From Hymenoscyphus infarciens (taxonomy: Eukaryota > Ascomycota > Leotiomycetes > Helotiales > Helotiaceae): a stretch of 64,000 bases of DNA. The DNA is taken from the NCBI GenBank assembly GCA_001414345.1, contig LLCB01000180.1, positions 1 to 64,000 of the forward strand. The letters are read 5' to 3'. Positions 48,686 to 60,637 of this stretch are shown one piece after another (within the stretch, counting starts at the first letter, position 1; each line of letters opens with the position of its first letter). A program made the position numbers and the translations under genes. The notes under the pieces were generated by a model that was not told where the DNA came from, ran no database searches, and saw nothing but the letters and a program-made list of their open reading frames with translations.

Positions 48686-48988
48686 TTATTTATCTAGAAA
48701 TAATAAGAAGAATGCGATATAATAGTAAGGAGACGATAGTGAGGGGGCGATAGTAAGGGGGCAATGTCACTACTATATATATAATATATATTTTATTATC
48801 CCTCTCTATTCTCTGATTAGCTAGTTACTATAGTTAAGACTATCTAACCTAAATATAGAGAGGGGGAATTTAAATTAGAAATTATTCTCTTTTATACTTA
48901 TAGAAAGTAACATTTTGCGATTTACGATTTGCGATTTCCTATTTACGATTTAGTTAATCCGACTTTTTGGTGTATTCAGGATGCCGTA

Positions 48989-51900
48989 GGTGTCTTCAAA
49001 TTATCATCTACAACCTATAAAGTCAAGGTATAGCCGATAAAACAACTGAACTAAGCGTAGAAGGAAGTAAAATAGAGAGTTCAACCACATCGTACATTCC
49101 TTATTTTCGGCACTCACAAAAGAACAACAATCTATCCTCGGTTCTATCCTCGGGGGGGAAAAATACTTTCGACTTTCTTTGCATGACTCGCAAAGAAGTG
49201 AAACCAAAATTTACTCTAAAAGTTGTGAAGAGTCTAGCAACATATTATTGGGTGGAGGTCGGGGTGTAACACTTGAATGTTGGAACGTGGCTGGTCTGGT
49301 AGTATGACGAAAACAAAGCCATTCTGGCAGTAAAGAGTGAGGAAGAAGCGTAAAAAGCGTACAAACTGAATCTGAAAATCCACGAGATACAGATAACTAC
49401 CGAAAGCCATGAACAACAGAAACAGGCGATCACATGGGAATCGCTGTGGGGTGTGAGATATGCGTTGAGGAAGTTGGATGCTGAATGTATGCGGTATAGG
49501 GCCAAATTCATGTGAGATTGCGAGAAAATTATAGGCAGAGGCATGATATTTATGTTTAGGGGCGAGCGATGAATTGTCTCAAGGTTCATTTAAAAACATC
49601 ACAGGTTTTAGCAACCGTTTAATAGAGGGCTATTTAATATCAACCATTCAACAGTAAACTTACCAAGGAAGTCTATGTCTTTTTAAAGTTAGTTATTCAA
49701 CAGAAAATATAAGTTTTATATATATATATTAGTTTTTATCAAAAATTTACTACTTAAGAAGTTGAATCTTAGACTAAATAATCTCCTAGAGCTAGATATT
49801 AATTTACACGCGTACGTTTGGGAATGCCTTCTCAGCTAATCAGCATGCGTCCATGGTGTCTAGCATGGTACGAACGCTAAGTGAGAAAATAGATCAGGCT
49901 CTCTTAGTCAACAACTGCAACAATCTTCGCATAACTTGCTTAGGTTTATTCCAAGTTTGGCGCCAACAAATTCCTATACTTGCTAAGAATTTATTATTAA
50001 GAACACGTGTCATTACTCTCTGACACGGCTGTGTAATTTACTCAAAGATATAGTGAGTTCTAGTATCATTCAGTGGTTTGTCTTACTGAGACAGTAGCCC
50101 ATGCAGCAAAGTGGAAGGTAACGGTCATTCTGCTGGAAACGATTTGTTCGAAAATTCCGGAAAGTTTGCATTTTACCCCCGTTGAAAACCCTCGGAGGAA
50201 CCTGAAACATACCTCGGATTCCCAACACCAAACCTATTAGAACCACCCAGGTTGCTTTCCATGCCCCCCCTTATGTTTAGTAAGTTGTAGCAGGATTGGT
50301 CAATTCTGCAATTTGTACATAAAGTACAAATATTCCCTCGTCAGATTATATAAACTAAGAAGCTAGAAGCTGGCATAGAGAAAAATCCTTTGAGAAGTCA
50401 AGCTACATCTAAACCAAGTACATTAAATAGTTCAGAAGAATAGAAAGACCAAATAATCTAAAGCACAAGAATTAAAGAGCTTCTCTGGCCCACCGACGTT
50501 TCTCCGGGCCGGGCGCGGGGGAGTTACGTAGATATCGCTCTATCGGTCACAGCGTTTAGGAGAAAAGGAGGAGATCGAAGCCGCATTCCCCCCTAGTCTT
50601 TTATTCTCTTGCAGGCAAGAATCAAAGAAGATTTAGGGAAAGATTCATTGGCCCTCAACGACATCAAATCTATGACATACCACTCTTGTACAAACTCGGT
50701 GTAATTATACGGACACTCGTAATCTACCTTCGAAAAACTGGTTACTTTCGAAATTCTATATCAAGTCTTTGTTTATGTAAAGACAACAAAGTCTTGACAT
50801 ACTAGTATACAGTTCTAGGAATTTCGTGAACATGTACTCCCTTGGTTTTTCCCACCTTTTGTGCACCATCACGGAGAGAACCATGAGTTATTCATCAACA
50901 GAAGCGTGCGTTAAAAGCCCGAATTAATTATTTTGACCGCATCCTGTACCCAAAATGGTCCTTGCAAACTGGTGCTGAATCTTGAGCTTCCAACTCCAAT
51001 TCAAGCTGGAAACAAAACACGCAACGCATTGCTTGTCTGACCAGAGCAAGTTGCAGATGGTTGTTTCTCTTACAATTTTTTTTCTTTCAACTCATTCCTT
51101 CCCTTAGTATATTTTCGAAACCCCTAGGTATCTACATCCAAAGGGCAAAAAAGTAACGAATGGGGTTTGTTCACTTGTAGCTAATTGTTATTCTAGAGCT
51201 TAAAACTGAACGTAATAAAATAAATTGACCTAGAATAAGAATACGAAAACCTTGTTTGTTTTCTATTCTCACGAAAGCATATGGGAAACTTTCCCAACTT
51301 CCCAATCCGCCGTTACGAAAGACCGAGCGAGAATACTATAAATATTCAGGGCTGAGTACACTATAATCTATCAACACACCCATCAGTAGCCTCTCATCAC
51401 TTCGTCATCGCCCTTGCGAGTTTCATTTGATGCTTTCAATGTTGTCTCCCGACACTACCCCATTGTGACGTTCACAGCGTATAATTCTTCTCACCCGAGA
51501 ACGGTTTACCCAACAAGAGAAAAAGGCACCGGAAAGAAACCATTAGGTCTCTTCAGCCCATTAAAAGTCACTTCCAAAGAGAGCCGGCCATTGGAGGCGT
51601 TGAAAAGGAGTAACCACCCTACTCTCCCTTCTCCAATGATTGAAATTTGTAATCAACACCAAGAATATCGGATGGATAAACAGCCTACACTTCTGCAAAA
51701 CCTTAAACGAAACAAGTGATACACTTCCAATCTACCTTCGACAACGAATTTACTGACCAAGCCCCTCCCCAAAGTTTAACTACAACCAAGAGCACTCCTA
51801 GAAAACTTCTCTCCCCCATTACCACTCAATATTTCTGTCAACACCCGCGCCAACATTCCTTCTCTTATAAGTTCTTACTTCGTCTAACGACAAGCTTCCA

Positions 51901-52846
51901 ACTCCACATCATCACGTCGGCCAGCGTCTTACCTCTGCATGTCAAGAGAAAGTTGTAGTCGGGTACTACCTTTATAGCAGCCTCTGAGCTGTTTATGTAC
52001 ACCCAACTCAAGCAAGCAAACACCCTCCAAAATGATTTTTGTGATTCAGTTTACAAGGTACATTTAGGGATGAAAAAGAGATACAAAAAAGAATACGAAA
52101 ATGCAAGCCCCCCTTGAATCATACTTGAGTAAACCACAGCTTAGCTTACTTGGTGACAGCTTATTGATGCCTTGGATGCCTGAGACATCAAGAGTTTTCA
52201 GAAAATGGACAGAGGCTCTCATGAATGTTGCTTCCAAAAACGAAATAATCACTTGGGGTTTTCATTCACAGCCGCAGTGCCCAATGGAAATGAGTTGGAA
52301 ATGGTGTCCTATGCGAAGCTATGAATAGTCATTTCGAGCATCGTACGAATCATCCTCCATTTCAATGACTTTCTTACGGAAAAAGTGTAGAATGAAGGCA
52401 AATAATATCGAGAGCTTTTCCGTACTTCACCCGGTGCTCATTTAGTAGATTTCGTGAGTAGTAGGAGCTTGCCCCAGAGGCAGAAATCACCCCCAGCATC
52501 ACAAAAATCCCAACGCCTTACAAAATATAATCTTATCATTGAGACTGCTGTATTGTACAAACAAGCATAAGAAATGGGAAATCCTGATTTGACCCATCCC
52601 AAATCCATCTATATCGTATCATGCAGGGAGCCACCAAAAGTCTCCTGCTGCTGCCCGCGCCCATCCTCCCAGCGCCTTGTACTAGAACTTGTTTGCAATT
52701 TGAGACCGTGCCATTATTCGAGAAGTAAAGCATGGGGTGTGATCGAGGTATTGATTTCGGTCTGTGGAAGTTGTCTTTTGGAGGCTATTCGTTCGTGAGG
52801 GCCCTCGTTTGGGAGTTTTCGAGGGGTCGAGAGTTGAAGAGGCTGT
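48989..52846. other. Gene-poor region
   Basis: There is no supported gene in 3.9 kb. Around 51330-51720 a TATAAATATT and an A/C-rich leader-like stretch precede a 101-codon frame (51414-51719), but that frame lacks an ATG start. A GC-rich blip (GGGCCGGGCGCGGGG) occurs at about 50508-50522. No RNA gene was seen. Some AT-rich pieces (49690-49760) may be old repeats. Confidence 0.4.
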
Positions 52847-53644
52847 TTACACTTGTTCGGCGCCCCATCCTCCATCTGCCTCTCTGTATAGAAGAATAAT
52901 GTTAGCTACGCCACTGGGAGGTTGAAGGGATAATTGGGGATTTCGTACCTCATGTTTTGTGGGGGCTCGATCGATGGAATGAATTCCAGAACAACGTATG
53001 CGAGCCCAACCAGTCCAATGGCACCTCCAACGAAGTTGCTTACCCATCCAGTACCAAGTACAATGGATCCAGCAAAGATGTAGACTGCACAAATTAGCGA
53101 TTGCAGAAAATAACGAGAGAGAGCGGGACAACGCACAGATTCCTCGACCGATGAAGGAAAAGAGAAAAGAAGCATATCTCGATAATTGAGGTGGGATTTG
53201 AAATTCTACAGTCGTGGTTAGCATCAAAATATCTCGAGGCTGGAGCTTCGTAGCTCAATTTCCGAGGACTAACCAAGAAGCACAACAGCTGTCACACAAC
53301 AAGTTAGCAAACATCCCAAAAATCCGACAGACTACCAAGCTTACCAAGACCAAAGATGACGACGTAAAGACCAACCAGGAAATGTGCACTTTATCAAGAT
53401 CAGTTCCAAGCTCCCAGACCCGGTGTCGCAGAAAACCTACAATCCGAATGGGAAAATGTGCCAGAACCCGCTGAAGGCCATCAACCCACCTACAGCCAAG
53501 TTCACAATGCGACTATGCATCCATAACAATTAGCAGATGGTCGAAAAGAAGCGTGGAAGCCAATGGCAGAAGGCGCAGAGAGCTCTATTCGCATAGCGGT
53601 CGTGGAAAACTGGGCAGGACTCACAAGGCGTCGGAGAAGTCCAT
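52847..53644 (-). CDS. TVP15: Golgi membrane protein Tvp15 (COPI-associated family)
   Basis: Seven exons on the minus strand are 53644-53625, 53512-53441, 53388-53345, 53288-53274, 53205-53137, 53084-52949 and 52883-52847. They total 393 nt and 130 aa, close to the family's usual 130-150. The exons join in frame: MDFSDA, then FRIVNLAVGGLMAFSGFWHI, then HFLVGLYVVIFGLAVVL, then EFQIPPQLSRYASFLFSFIG, then FYIFAGSIVLGTGWVSN, then YVVLEFIPSIEPPQNMR and EADGGWGAEQV. Four hydrophobic membrane spans are visible, with the family stretches EFQIPPQ and LEFIPSIEPP. Tvp15 is a tetraspanning protein of late-Golgi vesicles, and its exact role is poorly known. The 15-nt exon 4 is short, but all junctions keep frame. 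Confidence 0.9.
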
Positions 53645-55193
53645 GGTGAAGGAACTGAAGGGTCTTGAGGGGAAGAGCAGAATTCCGGAATGAGGGTGAT
53701 GGGATTTGGAGATGCGCGATGTTTGGAGGATTCGTTGATGGAGTTTGTTGAAATTGTCCCTTCACTTTGGGCGCGCGACGGGACTTGGATCTGCAGGGGT
53801 GTTTGGCGTTCCACTTGTGGATGACTTATAAGTTATGGCAACGGTAAGGCGTGGCTGATGCTGCCACGACCTCCCAACTTTTAGGGTAATCGAAGTCGAT
53901 TGTTCCAAACATCTGGGTTAATCCTTTAAATTTTTCTAAAAGTTTAGGACAATTACTCGAATTACCCCAGATATGTAGCTGGAACAACGAGCTAGGTAAG
54001 CAGGTGCGAAGCGGAAATCTACTGCCGCTCTTACGAGTACTCTCCATCGTGAACAAGGCATCAAGAGGCCTTTAGATGGAATCCCAAAAAGATGGGATTG
54101 TGTGGAGATTCATCATCCCATTTACGTTCCATACTTGACGCGACATCCAACTCGCCATCTCCTACAACCGAGAAATCGCAAAAGAATCCCGCTGCCTGGT
54201 GTAGCCACGCGTCCGAGAGCTGTTTTTTGTACTTGAATATTACGGTCGTGTTTGGTTTCGCTGATGCCTGTATCTCTCGTCAAGCTTGACTTGTATTGCT
54301 CAACGGTTGCTAGTGTGGCGGTGAGGATCTAGGGAGCTTGGAATGAGGAAGTCAATGTCCTGTTTTGCCGGAGAGAGAATACTTTCTGAGTGTGTTGTTT
54401 ATCTTCTCGTAAGTAGATATAAGTGCCTAAATAGAATCCTCATACTCCCGGTCCAGAAAGCTTGTCTTTTCCAGTATCATGTTACCTACTATATTCTTGA
54501 AACTAAGCCAAGTATTCTTAGCAAAAGTTTAATAATAGCACACACGTTGATCTTCTCCTTTTGAAAGGCAGGCGAAGTCGAGTCTTTCAAATATCCCCCT
54601 GGCCAAAAGAATAATTTTCCTCAAAACGAGAGAACTTTCCGATACGTAACCTTCCTTCTCTCCAAGTCGACCCTCGAAGAGAGAGAAGAGGCCGTTTATT
54701 TGCCCTGGTTACAAAAAGCATGTCTTTTTCATTCATGTTACACGAGGAAGATTCTCGGATGCTATTTCGTGAAGAGTAAATAGACCAACCACTTATTCGA
54801 ATATAAAATATGACCTCCAAACATTCATCCAAATAAACTGATTAACCCCCACCTTCCATTCTTCTCCTAAATTGCACCCTGTAAAAGACCTGTCACTTCT
54901 ACCTTCAATTTTACACTTCCTTCCAAGTAGTCAAAAAAAAGCCCCCTTCCCAGTGTTTGTTTTGTAATCCCAAGCAAGAATTCAGAATCCGTTCTTATCT
55001 GAAGAAGTTCCAGTTCTATCTAAAAATACTTTCCACCATCGACGCATTGTTGGACTCTGGTGTTAGATACACTGGTTGAATTCCAAAGATAAGAGATCTT
55101 TAGCTTTTATATAGTACTCTCTCACTCGTTGTAATGACTTCTCGGTACCTGTCGTTTTCGAACCTTCCTACTCCTAGATGTATTTTGTACTTA
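53645..55193. other. Upstream region of TVP15 and spacer
   Basis: The first few hundred bases are the TVP15 promoter on the minus strand. The rest has short frames on both strands (for example 54092-54289 plus and 54587-54832 minus) with no recognised domain. No RNA gene was seen. Confidence 0.4.
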
Positions 55194-55720
55194 CGTAGAT
55201 TAGTTCTTAGAGTAGCTAGTATTAGAGAAATAAGACCTCTCTTATTAGCTAAGAGAAAGATACTAAGCGATATTACCTAGCGAATGTTTAAGAGAAGTAA
55301 AAACATCTACTAGAGAAATCACTAAACCTCGAACAACTTCTAGAAAACGATTATTCTTATTTAAGCAATTACGAGTATTACTATAAAAGCCTTTTCTATT
55401 ATATTTTGCTTTTTTAAGACGTTATCTCGCCGACCTTAGACTTAGTAAAGACACTATAAAATATACTAAAACTACTAGTTCGTTAGTAAGAATCTCGAAA
55501 TATACGTCTTTTTCTATCTTAAATTATGATTTCTCTCTTAATACTCTACTTATATTAACCTTATAGTAATATTTAAACTACTTTTTGTTTATTTTTAGCT
55601 ATTTCCGACCAAGTCCGTAAGATATAGTATTTTCTTAAGATATACTTAGAGGTGGTATATCGACTAAAATATATTATAGCTAAACTAGCCACTATTTCTC
55701 TCTAGTAAAAAGTCCTATCG
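55194..55720. mobile_element. AT-rich RIP-like relic
   Basis: This block is AT- and TpA-rich with stops in all frames. It is compositionally like the 36-46-kb island and has sharp edges to normal DNA, especially at about 55720 where a GGACC tandem repeat begins (55734-55755). No terminal repeats were found, so it is probably a fragment of a mutated transposon. Confidence 0.45.
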
Positions 55721-55793
55721 TGTCGCTGCATAGTCCGGACCGGACCGGACCGGGCTATTTTGGACCGGTCGCTAGTCGCTGGTCCTCCTTCCG

Positions 55794-56627
55794 ATGACAA
55801 TTTTGTCATTGGCATCGCCAGTATCAAACATCTCAATTGTGTCTCCATTTGCGCACTTGATGCGTTCTTCGCCAAGCTCCTCAACACCTCCTCTGTCGCA
55901 CCACTCCAACCAGTCGTCTTTGACCCCGTCCACCCCGCCTAACCCTACTCCTGCCTCTCCTCAACCATCTATCAATGGCGAGGACACACTACCTCAGCCT
56001 GGCTTCGGCTGGGAATTTGAATATACTCTAGAGGATCGGATGCTCCGGAAGCAACATGAGGAGAATGCCCGCTTTCAACGATACGAGCGCTTTGGGATGC
56101 GGCGGGAAGAGGCAAGATTGCCAACACCAGATCATCTTCGAGAGGCCTACAACGAACTTATAGAGGCTATTGAGAATGACAGGACACCATCTCTATCCCC
56201 GGAATGTGCGGCGGCTGACACTAGAAAACTACGAAGGGTGAATTCGACCCAGGGACACCTCGGACTCCAAGCTACTACGAAGAAAGGTTTGCGTCACGCA
56301 ATACAAAAGGAACTCAGATACCCGGCTAATGATTTCTTCATAGGACAAAATTCTTTTCGTTTTCGCAACGAGATTCGAATATCAAAAGGCACATTTCCTT
56401 CAAGTTCTTCTATCCTTTCTTCATCCTATCTACGAACCGCTCAAGCATCATCGAACAGGACGTGCCACCCGCCTCCCGACGCTCGACGCTCGTTGATTCC
56501 TTATTCAAAAATACAGGCCAAGGCATTGTGGCCCCGACGGCCGAAGCATAGGGAGGGATCGATTCATAGGATGACAACGCGCTCAAAAGCAGCGCGGCTT
56601 TGCAAAGGATATGAAAGCGACCTCTGA
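55794..56627 (+). CDS. Hypothetical protein, 277 aa, next to an AT-rich relic
   Basis: This is a single open frame. After a Ser/Pro-rich start (SSPSSSTPP, TPSTPPNPTPASPQPS), residues about 60-140 look ordered and charged: PGFGWEFEYTLEDRMLRKQH, NARFQRYERFGMRREEARLP and LREAYNELIEAIENDRTP. The end is basic with MTTRSKAARLCKGYESDL. No family is recognised. On the opposite strand, 55945-55785 also reads as a plausible protein (VKDDWLEWCDRGGVEELGEE, ANGDTIEMFDTGDANDKIVI). The first 50 codons called here may therefore be antisense to a fragment of something else, and the true start may lie later. It could also be a broken gene. Confidence 0.45.
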   Translation: MTILSLASPVSNISIVSPFAHLMRSSPSSSTPPLSHHSNQSSLTPSTPPNPTPASPQPSINGEDTLPQPGFGWEFEYTLEDRMLRKQHEENARFQRYERFGMRREEARLPTPDHLREAYNELIEAIENDRTPSLSPECAAADTRKLRRVNSTQGHLGLQATTKKGLRHAIQKELRYPANDFFIGQNSFRFRNEIRISKGTFPSSSSILSSSYLRTAQASSNRTCHPPPDARRSLIPYSKIQAKALWPRRPKHREGSIHRMTTRSKAARLCKGYESDL

Positions 56628-59600
56628 GATAATTCAGATTTTGAGTGAATAGTTAGTCACAAGAACAATATTTTAGCGACGCACACTGCTATAGCACTGG
56701 CGTTTATACCAGCTCTGCATAGACGACGTGAGGATGGTCTAGAAGGAATCATGACGGATCGCTTGCTTAGTTTAAACCACGTTTTCAAAAATCTCGATAG
56801 CTTTCATACTCAAATCGGAATTTTAATAACTATAGAGGACCACTCGTCAAACCCTATTAAACTGTACTTACTAAAATTTATCGTCTCCTAATTATACTCT
56901 CAAGGTAGATTACACTTCTGCTCTCATTCATATATTCACTGACGATAGTCACACTTACTCTCAAATAGCTGAAAGAAACCCCGTTTCAAGGTTTCAACCC
57001 CTTCGAATCTTTGGTTAATACCTCCTTATGCTCAGGGCGCTTATTTTGACAAAGTTCATATAAGATAGCACGAGTCTCATCAAACAAGTCTTAGGAGTCT
57101 GATTTAATAGTTGATATTTTGATGATTTTCGTTTTTGCAGCTTGATAGCGGGAAAAAACCAACAAGCATTCGCTGTAATTGCTTACGTTTACTACTAAAG
57201 ATACAAGGGCTTTAAAAAGGTGCGATGCCTTCTAGTTTTACTGCACACCGAAAACTCCTATTAAAAGAGAACTGCTACTACCGAGTCTTTTAATCACAGT
57301 AAGCCTAAAATAGCTATTATAACAGGAAATTAAACCTTGAACTTTTGATAAACTTCTCCGGCTAATCTTTATTTCAATTCTAAAAAGTACTAGAGAAAGA
57401 GAAATGACATTTTTGCCGTCGGTTTTGCTTCCACTGTCGATTGTTATTACACTTTCCCTCGGAAAGTCCATACCCCCTGTCTTCGGAATAGAATGGTGTT
57501 TTCCACAGGGGGTATTGACGAAAATCCAAGAGAGGGCCCCTGTGGTCTGGATTTTCTGGATGTGTACAAAACCACTTTTTGCATATGTTAACGAGTCCCT
57601 CTAGTGCCTTGTAGGTAAGCTAAAATAGTATTGCCCCGTTGAGGCTTGCTATACCTGGTTCTTAAACAAACTTTTCGCATCCAAAAATTCTCAAGGCGCT
57701 GGTTCACATTTAAACATTTTGTACTAGTCTTATCATCAAGACGAGACCTGACATTTCAAATGTGGATGCCACGTTATGAATAAGACGTTATTGACATGAA
57801 GTTGGAAAATAAACGGGGTCCCTTTTCACTTCTAAAACAGACTTGATTTTGCGAAAAGCAGAAAAGCATACACCGAAAATTACTTCCTTGTGGCCCAAGA
57901 GGAACCTCGTAATTATCAGATACATGGGCTACTTAAAACCTGGCACCTACATGTTCTTTCTCTGAACAATGAGTATATGTTCTTCGTTTTCGCATGCCTA
58001 TGAGTACCCATTACCGAACTAGAAGGCATAATTTTGCGGGGAGTATTCTTGTATCTGCACTCACCTTGCGACTAAAGGAGTTCCGAGCGTATATGTCGCC
58101 TATTTACCATCCTCTATGGCTTAACTCTAAACCCTGTCCAAACTCGTTTCTCACATAAGATATTTCATTGTTGAAACGACAGTAAAACTAAACTTGACAG
58201 CAAACGGCGAGCACAGCTAGACTTCAAAAGGCCAAACACAACCCAAAGCCCTAGAAATCAGGACGCCTCTTACTAGAAACACCACCGGAACTCTCACTAC
58301 CCATCCCAACTTACCTACACTCGCCAGATATCGCATCTTGGTTATCATCTAGGTAACTAGGTTGGTGGACATGCTTGGAACCAGAGCCGAGAATTAAAAA
58401 AAGAGTGTTCGGGAATGAATTATATCCCGACCTTCGGGAGAAGTTGAGTAATAACCTCAATCTCCAAATTTAGTTCAGCTAACTCGATTTTTTAAAAAAA
58501 ACCTTTAAACTAGAAACTTGGTGTTCAAAGTGATTAAATAGACCTGCATAATCAAAATCCACGCGTACTTTTCACAGCTTAGACCTTTTCATGGAGTAAA
58601 AACTATCCCAACATTTAACAGTAATTTTTCCTTCCCTATATAAAGCCACCCTAAACTCATGGAGCAAATAACAGTAATAACACAAACCGGAACACGAGAA
58701 ACATATTATAGTGTACGAGTCAATAACAACGCATATTCATGAAGACTGCCGCCTACATCTACGAAACCCCAAGCACTGAATCTACTTAAAAGCATAACCC
58801 CTGAAGCTCTCTCTCAAAACCATTACTCCCAAAAGGAACTTGTTCACGAAATCAACAACAGAAACCCCCAGAACCCCCCAAGTAAAAAAAATCAAAATCA
58901 ACATTCAACCTATGTTTATGGTTAGTGTGGGTTCTAAATATGCTCTTAAGTGGCGAATTGGATAGACCCAGCATAGTTTCACACCATACAGAAAAAGGGT
59001 TACAAGATAAACATCCCATTACTTTTAGTAGCGCGAGCGCCAAGGGCAATTTGAAAACGCGCAACTTACTATTTGAAGCTCTTCCCTTCCCACGATCAAC
59101 ACAGGATACCAATAGCAAGCAGCCTGACGGACGCAGCTAAGTGGGATCGTTGCATTAGGAAGTTGTTAAACTGGCGGTACCATCATGATTCCTCAAACCC
59201 CCGATAGAAATCATCACTTCAAGTCCCGGAAAACATATGGACTTACTTGTCCACTTTTTTGTCAATTGGTGCGCTAGGACTGTGAACGACAGTAGAGGTA
59301 GAAGCGATGACAAGAAGTACGAATAAGATTGAAAATTAGCAAGTAGTGAGTGCCAAGTAGAACCTCATGTTTTAACAGGCCACGGCTAGAGCCGCGAATC
59401 AAGGCTAGCACTAATCAGCGACAGTCCCCGATTGCCCATTCCCCCCCGAATACAGACTCCGACGTTTAAAGCCTCGCCGCTTGTGAATCAATCATTAGCT
59501 AGCTATAGATATGAAAGCAGTAGTAGTTACTCTTACATCTGGTAAGACTCAAGTGGGATCACAAATCATTCAACGACTTCACATCAAACCAAGGGTATGG

Positions 59601-60637
59601 AAGTTTGCAAATTACAGAATCGTATCATTCTCTCTATTGACACCGACCGAAGTAGTAGCCTCCCTTCCATCACCGAGGCCACTCGAAAATGAAGGAGCAA
59701 GGAGTGCGACCTCCAAACCCTCCACAGATACCATCAAGCTCCGTCCAGAAACACAAGCGTAAATCGTCCTCTCCATCAGCAAGAGCAACCAATGAGGCAT
59801 CTCAGGAGTGATCAATCCTCCGAGTACAGCTTCCTCAATGTGCAGGCCACCCCCAAAGAATACGGCGACTCAGGAAGATTGAATAAACAAGTTTAGACAA
59901 CCCGCCGAGACCTCTCCATATCTTGTGTGCCGTCAAGCGTCCGTACAGCAGGACGAGTAAACCACTACCAACTCCATGTCCATATAAAAGGTGAACTCAA
60001 GTCCTTCCATCAACTGAAGCCACAAATTGGCAACTCCATCGTAGATTGTTGATCAAACAACCCCCAGAGAATACTTAATGCCTCCAATTTGCGTACCATC
60101 CATATTGCCGTGTTGTGGAAGGACAAGAACCAAGTAACAACACACTCCATATTTTCTCTACACCCCAAGCACAACACAAGGAACCCATGTGCCATCACCA
60201 ATTTTTGGTCAAGAAAACAGAAATACAGTAAAAATCTCCTCAACTTCCAAATGAAGTAGAGAGATCAGAAAAGAGAAAAAAAGCAGAAAACTAAACAAGA
60301 ACAACCAGGGATTTCCTGGTGGTATAAACGCCTCCCGATGCATGTCTTTTTCGTAATTCTTCATCGTGTTTCGTCTCGTGCATGCAAATGACCCAACTCT
60401 AGAAACAAATATGCAGAAACTCCTGGGGTACAACGTCGAAGGTATAGTTGAAAACTGAGCGCTTCAGAATTCAGAATCGAGGAGACCATGCGGTGACATC
60501 CAGTTACGCCGTCGCTTATGCGTTACAAAGAGAAATAGTGGTACAATATCGTAAGTTTTTTGTACAAAAGGTCGGAAAATAGAGGCGGGGGTCGGTGGCG
60601 GATGTAAGGTTGGGTGAGGGGTTGGTGGTTGAAGATC
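56628..60637. other. Long intergenic region
   Basis: In 4.0 kb no gene is supported. Short frames (57404-57604, 58925-59140, 59511-59762 on plus and 58852-59118, 60010-60243 on minus) show no domain. The part before 60638 is the 3' flank of the OTU gene. No RNA gene or clear repeat was seen. Confidence 0.4.

Larger units (their letters stand above)
48272..48986. mobile_element. 715-bp TA-flanked TIR element (non-autonomous)
   Basis: The left end 48272-48300 begins GGGCGTCCTGG and continues ATACACCAAAAAGTCGGA. The reverse complement of 48958-48986 begins CGGCATCCTGA and continues with the same 18 bases. The differences are mostly C/T or G/A transitions, as RIP would leave. TA flanks both ends (48270-48271 and 48987-48988). 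Further in, both arms carry tandem AAATCGC/AAATCGT units (about 48307-48345 and 48912-48952). The core holds a GA-rich tract (48475-48550) and a CT-rich tract with poly-C (48622-48685), which could pair. There is no transposase. It is a MITE-like or deleted Tc1/mariner relative. Confidence 0.75.

Noticed and set aside
51414..51719. 101-codon frame after a TATA-like box
   Set aside because: The frame begins with TTG and has no ATG until near its end. No intron can be placed to supply one.
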